Positions 59,277 through 64,000 of a stretch of DNA of 64,000 nt are shown here, piece after piece. The notes under the pieces are model-generated. The model ran no database searches. It was given only the letters and a program-made list of their open reading frames with translations, and was not told the origin of the DNA. Source of the DNA: an uncultured SAR86 cluster bacterium (GTDB lineage: Bacteria; Pseudomonadota; Gammaproteobacteria; Magnimaribacterales; D2472); assembly GCA_902558395.1 (NCBI GenBank), contig CACEDS010000001.1:322180-386179 (forward strand), given 5' to 3'. Numbering within the stretch: the first letter of the stretch is position 1; every line of letters begins with the position of its first letter. Position numbers and translations under genes: made by a program.

Positions 59277-60819
59277 TGTTAAATCAAATAAACTTTTAAA
59301 AGCATTAACTCAGGTTTCAGCATGGACTGGTTTATCAAGAGTTTTTGGTTTAATAAGAGATATAGCTACAACAAGCTTGCTAGGAGCATCAGTTTTTCAT
59401 GATATTTTTGTCGTGACTTTAAAAATTCCAAACCTTTTTAGAAGGTTTTTTGCTGAAGGTGCTTTTAACCAAGCATTTATTCCAATTTATAGCGACTATC
59501 AGAAAAGCGAAAATGAAAAAGATATATACAACTTTCTCAATGCTTTAGCTGGATCATTTTTAAGTGTTTTATTTTTTTTCACACTCATAGTGCTATTAGT
59601 AGCTCCAATTTTTATTTTTATATTTGCTCCAGGCTTTTATTTTGATGATTTTAAAAAAGATTTAGCGGTAGATATTTTAAGAATAATGTTTCCGTATTTA
59701 GCATTAATTTCTTTAGTTGCTTTTTCAAGCGGCATACAAAATAGCCATGATCGTTTCTCTTTGCCGGCATTTACACCTTTAATATTTAATATTTCATTAA
59801 TAATAGCTGCAGTATATCTAGCACCAAAATTTAGTGTTCCAGTATTTGCCTTAGCATGGGGAGTTCTTGCAGCTGGCTTTATGCAATTACTAATACATAT
59901 AATTGCATTAAAAAAAATTAATAGACTCCCAAGGCCTACTTTTAATTGGTCTCACCCAGGTTTAAAAAAATTTATTACCCTTGTATTTCCAGCAATCCTT
60001 GCTGGCGGAATTATTCAGATTAATTTACTTATTGATACTATTTTTGCATCTTTACTTCAAACAGGTAGCCCAACTTGGCTGTATGTGTCTGATAGATTAA
60101 TTCAATTTCCAATGGGTTTATTTGCTATAGCTATTGGCACAGTCCTTTTACCAACTTTATCAAAAATTGATATCACCCAGAACAAAAACTTGTTTATATC
60201 CGAATTACAAAAAGGTCAAAGGTTTGTTTTATTCATAGGATTACCATCTTTTATTGGTCTGTATTTATGTTCAGTAGACTTGATAAGCACAATTTTTCTA
60301 AGAGGTGAGTTTTCATCATATGATGTCCAGCAATCATCATTGAGCTTAATGGCATTTTCAGTTGGCCTACCATTTTTCATGCTTATGAAAGTTTTAACAC
60401 CAGCATTCTTTGCAAGAAAAGACTCAAAAACGCCTATGTATGTTGCGTTACTTTCATTGGTGCTCAATGCCTTTCTGAATTATTTATTAGCATTTGAATT
60501 AGGCTTAGGACATATTGGTATAGCAGTAGGAAGCTCAATTGCTGCTGTGATCAGTGTAGTTATTCTTGAAGTAATTTTGGTAAAGGATGGTCTAATTAAT
60601 CTTATTAATCCATTTAATAAGTTTAATTTTTCTATACTAATACCTTCTATCTTAGTGATTATTTTTTTGAATTACTCTTCTCAATTTTTTGATTTTTTTG
60701 ATTTAAATCAGACTGAAAGAGTGTTGGCACTTCTTTTCAAAGTTACAATATCAATATTCATATACTTTATTATTTCAAGAATAATTAGAGGATATTCTTT
60801 TAAAGAATTTTTAAATTAA
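59269..60819 (+). CDS. murJ: lipid II flippase MurJ
   Basis: MurJ moves lipid II across the inner membrane for peptidoglycan synthesis. The 516-residue MOP-superfamily protein has about 14 membrane segments and the marks [17 protein letters not shown] (about 24-40), [18 protein letters not shown] (the N-terminal signature with essential Arg residues), and [13 protein letters not shown] in the middle. Length matches E. coli MurJ (511). murJ-ribF-ileS is a conserved order in Gammaproteobacteria (with rpsT often between). Confidence 0.96.
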   Translation: MASVKSNKLLKALTQVSAWTGLSRVFGLIRDIATTSLLGASVFHDIFVVTLKIPNLFRRFFAEGAFNQAFIPIYSDYQKSENEKDIYNFLNALAGSFLSVLFFFTLIVLLVAPIFIFIFAPGFYFDDFKKDLAVDILRIMFPYLALISLVAFSSGIQNSHDRFSLPAFTPLIFNISLIIAAVYLAPKFSVPVFALAWGVLAAGFMQLLIHIIALKKINRLPRPTFNWSHPGLKKFITLVFPAILAGGIIQINLLIDTIFASLLQTGSPTWLYVSDRLIQFPMGLFAIAIGTVLLPTLSKIDITQNKNLFISELQKGQRFVLFIGLPSFIGLYLCSVDLISTIFLRGEFSSYDVQQSSLSLMAFSVGLPFFMLMKVLTPAFFARKDSKTPMYVALLSLVLNAFLNYLLAFELGLGHIGIAVGSSIAAVISVVILEVILVKDGLINLINPFNKFNFSILIPSILVIIFLNYSSQFFDFFDLNQTERVLALLFKVTISIFIYFIISRIIRGYSFKEFLN

Positions 60820-60820
60820 A

Positions 60821-61765
60821 ATGTACTTAATTAGAGGATTACATAATTTAGATTTTTTTAAAAAATCACATCCAAATCTAATACTCCATGGAACTATAGG
60901 AAATTTTGACGGTTTGCATAAAGGCCATCAAGCTATTTTGTCAAAAATTAAAAATAAAGCTGAGAAAACGAATGGTTACTCAATAGTTTTTTTTACAGAA
61001 CCGCATGCATCTGAGTACTTTGCTGCTAACAACATAGAAAATGAAGCACCCCCAAGAATTTGTCCATGGAGGAAAAAATTTGAACTTCTTAGAGATTTTG
61101 ATATAGATTTTGCTTTTTTTCTTAAATTTAATAATTCCTTGAGAAAAATGACTCCTGAAATTTTTATTTCAGATGTATTAGATTCTGTTGGCCTAGCATC
61201 CTTAACGGTAGGTGATGATTTTAGATTTGGGGCTAATAGAGCAGGTGATTTTGATCTTTTAACAAAATGGGGCTTAAAGAAAGGCATTGAAGTAATGAAT
61301 ACTGAAACATTTAACTATGAAGATCAAAGAGTTAGCAGTACTAGAATAAGAAAGGCTCTGCTAAATGATGACTTTCAGCTTGCTGAGATTTTATTAGGAA
61401 GGCCTTATACTTTTTCAGGAAAAGTAGTCCATGGACAGCATCTTGGAAGAACAATTGGTGTGCCAACAGCAAATATTTGGCTTCCAAAGCAAAAACTTCC
61501 TATTTCTGGAGTGTATGCAGTTAGAACTACTTTTGATGGCAAGTCTTTTGATGGTATAGCCAACATGGGAATTAGACCTACAGTGGGTGGCTCTAACCCA
61601 GTGCTGGAAGTTCATTTATTTAATTTTGATCAAGAGATTTATTCAAAAAGACTAACAGTACAATTTGTAAATAAAATACGTGAAGAAAAGAAGTTTGAGA
61701 ACTTAGACATGTTAAAATCACAAATTCAAAAAGACATAACAACTGCAAAAAACTTATTAAAATAA
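60821..61765 (+). CDS. ribF: bifunctional riboflavin kinase/FAD synthetase RibF
   Basis: RibF phosphorylates riboflavin to FMN and adenylates it to FAD. The 314-residue product has the N-terminal adenylyltransferase domain with GTIGNFDGLHKGHQAIL (about 25-41), VGDDFRFGANRAGD, and VSSTRIRKAL, then the C-terminal kinase domain with GRPYTFSGKVVHG, GRTIGVPTANI and GIANMGIRPTVGG. It ends 3 bases before ileS. SdhA and Lpd in this window use its FAD. Confidence 0.97.
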   Translation: MYLIRGLHNLDFFKKSHPNLILHGTIGNFDGLHKGHQAILSKIKNKAEKTNGYSIVFFTEPHASEYFAANNIENEAPPRICPWRKKFELLRDFDIDFAFFLKFNNSLRKMTPEIFISDVLDSVGLASLTVGDDFRFGANRAGDFDLLTKWGLKKGIEVMNTETFNYEDQRVSSTRIRKALLNDDFQLAEILLGRPYTFSGKVVHGQHLGRTIGVPTANIWLPKQKLPISGVYAVRTTFDGKSFDGIANMGIRPTVGGSNPVLEVHLFNFDQEIYSKRLTVQFVNKIREEKKFENLDMLKSQIQKDITTAKNLLK

Positions 61766-61768
61766 AAA

Positions 61769-64000
61769 ATGACGATTAATTATAGGGATACTCTTAATCT
61801 TCCTGAAACAGAATTATCTATGAAAGCGGGCTTGCCCAGAAAAGAGCCTGAGATAATTGAATTTTGGAATGATATTGATATCTATAAAAAGTTAAGAGAA
61901 CTTCATAAAAATGATGAAACTTTTATTCTGCATGATGGACCTCCATATGCTAATGGTTCGATTCATCTTGGACATTCAGTTAATAAGATACTGAAAGATA
62001 TTACTATTAAATCAAAAACATTTCTTGGAAAAAATGCTCCATATGTTCCTGGGTGGGATTGTCATGGATTGCCAATTGAGCTGAATATTGAAAAGAAGCA
62101 TGGAAAAAGAAGTGAGCTAGTTCAAGATAAGAAAAGTTTTCAGGAAGCTTGTAAGGAATATGCACTCACTCAAATCGAAAACCAAAAAAAAGATTTTATT
62201 AGACTTGGTGTATTTGGCGAATGGGATAACCCATATAAAAGCCTGGATTCAACTTTTGAAGCTGATGCTATTAGAGCTTTGGGTAAAATATTTGAAGCTG
62301 ATCATCTTCAAAAGGGTGAAAAGCCAGTTCATTGGTGTCAGGACTGTGGGTCTGCATTAGCCGAGGCTGAGGTTGAATATCAAGATAAGGTTTCTAAATC
62401 TATAGATGTAGCTTTTAAAGTTGATGAAGAGAGTGTTAATAATGTAAAAACTGTTTTTGGTTTCTCTGAAAATGAATCTATTTCTTTTATCATATGGACA
62501 ACTACTCCATGGACAATACCATCAAATGTAGCTGTATGTATTAATCCAGACTTGGAATATACACTTATCAAAATTAATAATTCACATCATATTATCGCTG
62601 ATTCGATGATTGAATCATGTTCCGATAGATGGGGTCTCAAGGTTAAGAAGATTTCAACAGTAAAAGGCCAAGAATTAGAAGATATTGACTTAATTCATCC
62701 ATTTATAGATAGAAAATCTAAACTTCTTCATGCTGATCACGTTACCACTGATGCAGGAACAGGATGCGTTCATACAGCGCCAGCACATGGTATGGATGAC
62801 TTTTCTATATGTAAAAAAAATAATATTGACATCATAAAAGCATTAGACAGCAAAGGATTATTTAAAAAAGAAATTGATTTCATTGCTGGGCTGCCCCCAT
62901 TAAAAGCAGATACTCTTGTTATAGAAAAAATTGATGAAAAAGGAGCATTAATTAATTGTGATGATTATCAACACTCATATCCTCATTGCTGGAGACATAA
63001 AACACCTTTAATTTTTACCTCCACACCCCAGTGGTTTATCTCAATGGATAAAGGAGACTTGCTTAAAAATGCTCTTGGAAGTATCAATGAAGTCAAATGG
63101 GAGCCTTCATGGGGTCTGCAAAGAATTGAGAGTATGCTTACTGATAGACCAGATTGGTGTATTTCAAGACAAAGAAAGTGGGGTATTCCAATAACATTAC
63201 TAATTCATAAAGATACTGGTGAAATTCATCCTGATCAAGGTGAGCTATTTAAAAAGTTTGCTGATGTTATTGAAAAAAATGGAATTTCTGCATGGGATAG
63301 TCTTGATTTGAGCCAGTTCATAGACAACAGTGACTCCTATATAAAGGTTCTAGATACCTTAGATGTTTGGTTTGATTCCGGTGTTACTCATAGTACGGTT
63401 TCAGAAAAAAGATTTTCAGATGATGTTATTGCAGATCTTTATCTAGAAGGCTCAGACCAGCATAGAGGATGGTTTCAATCATCTTTGCTAACAAGCATTG
63501 CAATGAATGGACGTCCGCCATATAAGGCAGTTCTTACTCATGGTTTTGTTGTAGATGAAAATGGAAGAAAGCAATCTAAATCTTTAGGCAATGTTGTTTC
63601 ACCTCAAAAAGTTTGGGATAACTTGGGTGCAGATATATTAAGGTTGTGGGTAGCCTCAACTGATTTTAGAAGTGAGATGGTTGCCTCTGATGAAATTTTA
63701 AAGCGAGTATCAGATCAATATAGAAGAATCAGAAATACCTTTAGGTTTATTCTTGGAAACTTAAGTGATTTTAATGAGAGTGAAAAAGTTGAATTCAAAA
63801 ATCAAGTAGAGCTTGATAAATGGATAATTACTCAAGTTCAAGATTTAGAGCATGATGTCATAAATTACTACGAGTCATATTCTTATCATAACGTTGTTCA
63901 AAGACTTCATAATTTTTGTGTGAATGAGCTCGGAGGTATTTATTTAGATATTGTTAAAGACAGACTATATACATGCAAGCAAGACTCTATTGCAAGAAAA
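61769..64000 (+). CDS. ileS: isoleucyl-tRNA synthetase, N-terminal 744 residues
   Basis: A class I synthetase for tRNA-Ile, cut by the right edge; the frame is open from ATG 61769 to the last base. It begins MTINYRDTLNLPETELSMKA, has the HIGH motif as GSIHLGH, the editing domain with TTPWTIPSN and DAGTGCVHTAPAHGMDD, WCISRQRKWGIP, and EGSDQHRGWFQSS. The KMSKS loop reads KQSKS (in GRKQSKSLGN), with Gln in place of Met. The last 200 or so residues, including the C-terminal zinc domain, lie outside. Confidence 0.96.
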   Translation, partial: MTINYRDTLNLPETELSMKAGLPRKEPEIIEFWNDIDIYKKLRELHKNDETFILHDGPPYANGSIHLGHSVNKILKDITIKSKTFLGKNAPYVPGWDCHGLPIELNIEKKHGKRSELVQDKKSFQEACKEYALTQIENQKKDFIRLGVFGEWDNPYKSLDSTFEADAIRALGKIFEADHLQKGEKPVHWCQDCGSALAEAEVEYQDKVSKSIDVAFKVDEESVNNVKTVFGFSENESISFIIWTTTPWTIPSNVAVCINPDLEYTLIKINNSHHIIADSMIESCSDRWGLKVKKISTVKGQELEDIDLIHPFIDRKSKLLHADHVTTDAGTGCVHTAPAHGMDDFSICKKNNIDIIKALDSKGLFKKEIDFIAGLPPLKADTLVIEKIDEKGALINCDDYQHSYPHCWRHKTPLIFTSTPQWFISMDKGDLLKNALGSINEVKWEPSWGLQRIESMLTDRPDWCISRQRKWGIPITLLIHKDTGEIHPDQGELFKKFADVIEKNGISAWDSLDLSQFIDNSDSYIKVLDTLDVWFDSGVTHSTVSEKRFSDDVIADLYLEGSDQHRGWFQSSLLTSIAMNGRPPYKAVLTHGFVVDENGRKQSKSLGNVVSPQKVWDNLGADILRLWVASTDFRSEMVASDEILKRVSDQYRRIRNTFRFILGNLSDFNESEKVEFKNQVELDKWIITQVQDLEHDVINYYESYSYHNVVQRLHNFCVNELGGIYLDIVKDRLYTCKQDSIARK

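Noticed and set aside
62160-62360. Open frame of 66 codons on the plus strand near the right end
   Set aside because: It is an alternative frame within ileS, whose own frame is open from 61769 to the window end and carries all expected motifs.

Overview
The window is a low-GC stretch (about one third G+C by eye, not counted) of a very compact bacterial chromosome. Almost every gene is a housekeeping gene. Neighbours overlap by a few bases or sit a few bases apart, and no stretch of 300 bases lacks a gene; the largest gaps are about 216 bp (58195-58410) and 160 bp (28914-29073). Gene order is that of Gammaproteobacteria: dnaB-alr, eno-ftsB-ispDF-surE-pcm, aspS-yebC-...-ybgC-tolQRAB-pal-cpoB-tRNA-Lys, bepA/perM, bcp/dapA-bamC-purC, iscRSUA-fdx-iscX, ndk-rlmN-rodZ-ispG-hisS-yfgM-bamB-der, sdhCDAB-sucAB, murJ-ribF-ileS. 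Low GC, compaction and the pattern of gene loss suggest a streamlined free-living marine gammaproteobacterium of the SAR86 kind. That assignment is an inference, not shown by a marker gene.

Layout. 1-3271: end of the dcw cell-wall/division cluster (murC end, ddlB, ftsQ, ftsA), stopping before ftsZ. 3353-6907: ribosomal proteins S6, S18, L9, then dnaB and alr. 6987-14318: pyrG, kdsA, eno, ftsB, an ispD-ispF fusion, surE, pcm and a DUF368 membrane protein. 14324-18306: fdxA, recA with an SOS box, a thiolase, and a short proS. 18371-26245: fmdB-type gene, aspS, yebC, a PDDEXK nuclease where ruvCAB normally lies, the complete Tol-Pal system and tRNA-Lys. 26267-33277: a nucleotide-carrier-like membrane protein, bepA, perM, bcp, dapA, bamC, purC. 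33266-36271: an IscR-controlled Fe-S assembly operon without hscBA. 36312-44165: ndk to der. 44264-55012: a nine-gene TCA-cycle operon, sdhCDAB-sucAB-lpd-sucCD. 55002-64000: MATE exporter, acyltransferase, pdxB, an unrecognised winged-helix-like gene with repeat-rich upstream DNA, msrB, murJ, ribF and the start of ileS.

How the parts work together. Envelope biogenesis dominates (MurC, Ddl, FtsQ/A/B, KdsA, MurJ, DUF368, RodZ, BamB/BamC, BepA, Tol-Pal), with translation (S6/S18/L9, four aminoacyl-tRNA synthetases, RlmN), isoprenoid synthesis (IspDF, IspG) and central metabolism (enolase, SDH, OGDH, succinyl-CoA synthetase). The Isc operon and FdxA would supply Fe-S clusters to SdhB, IspG and RlmN.

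Most notable points: (1) ruvCAB replaced in situ by one small PDDEXK nuclease gene; (2) an IscR type-1 operator on the -35 element of an apparently leaderless iscR promoter, built into the end of purC; (3) missing partners (hscBA, ftsZ, nlpD-rpoS, mutS, truD, priB) inside otherwise conserved neighbourhoods; (4) the winged-helix-like gene at 58411 with paired direct repeats and a sigma-54-like promoter. No CRISPR array, IS element, prophage or biosynthetic cluster was seen.
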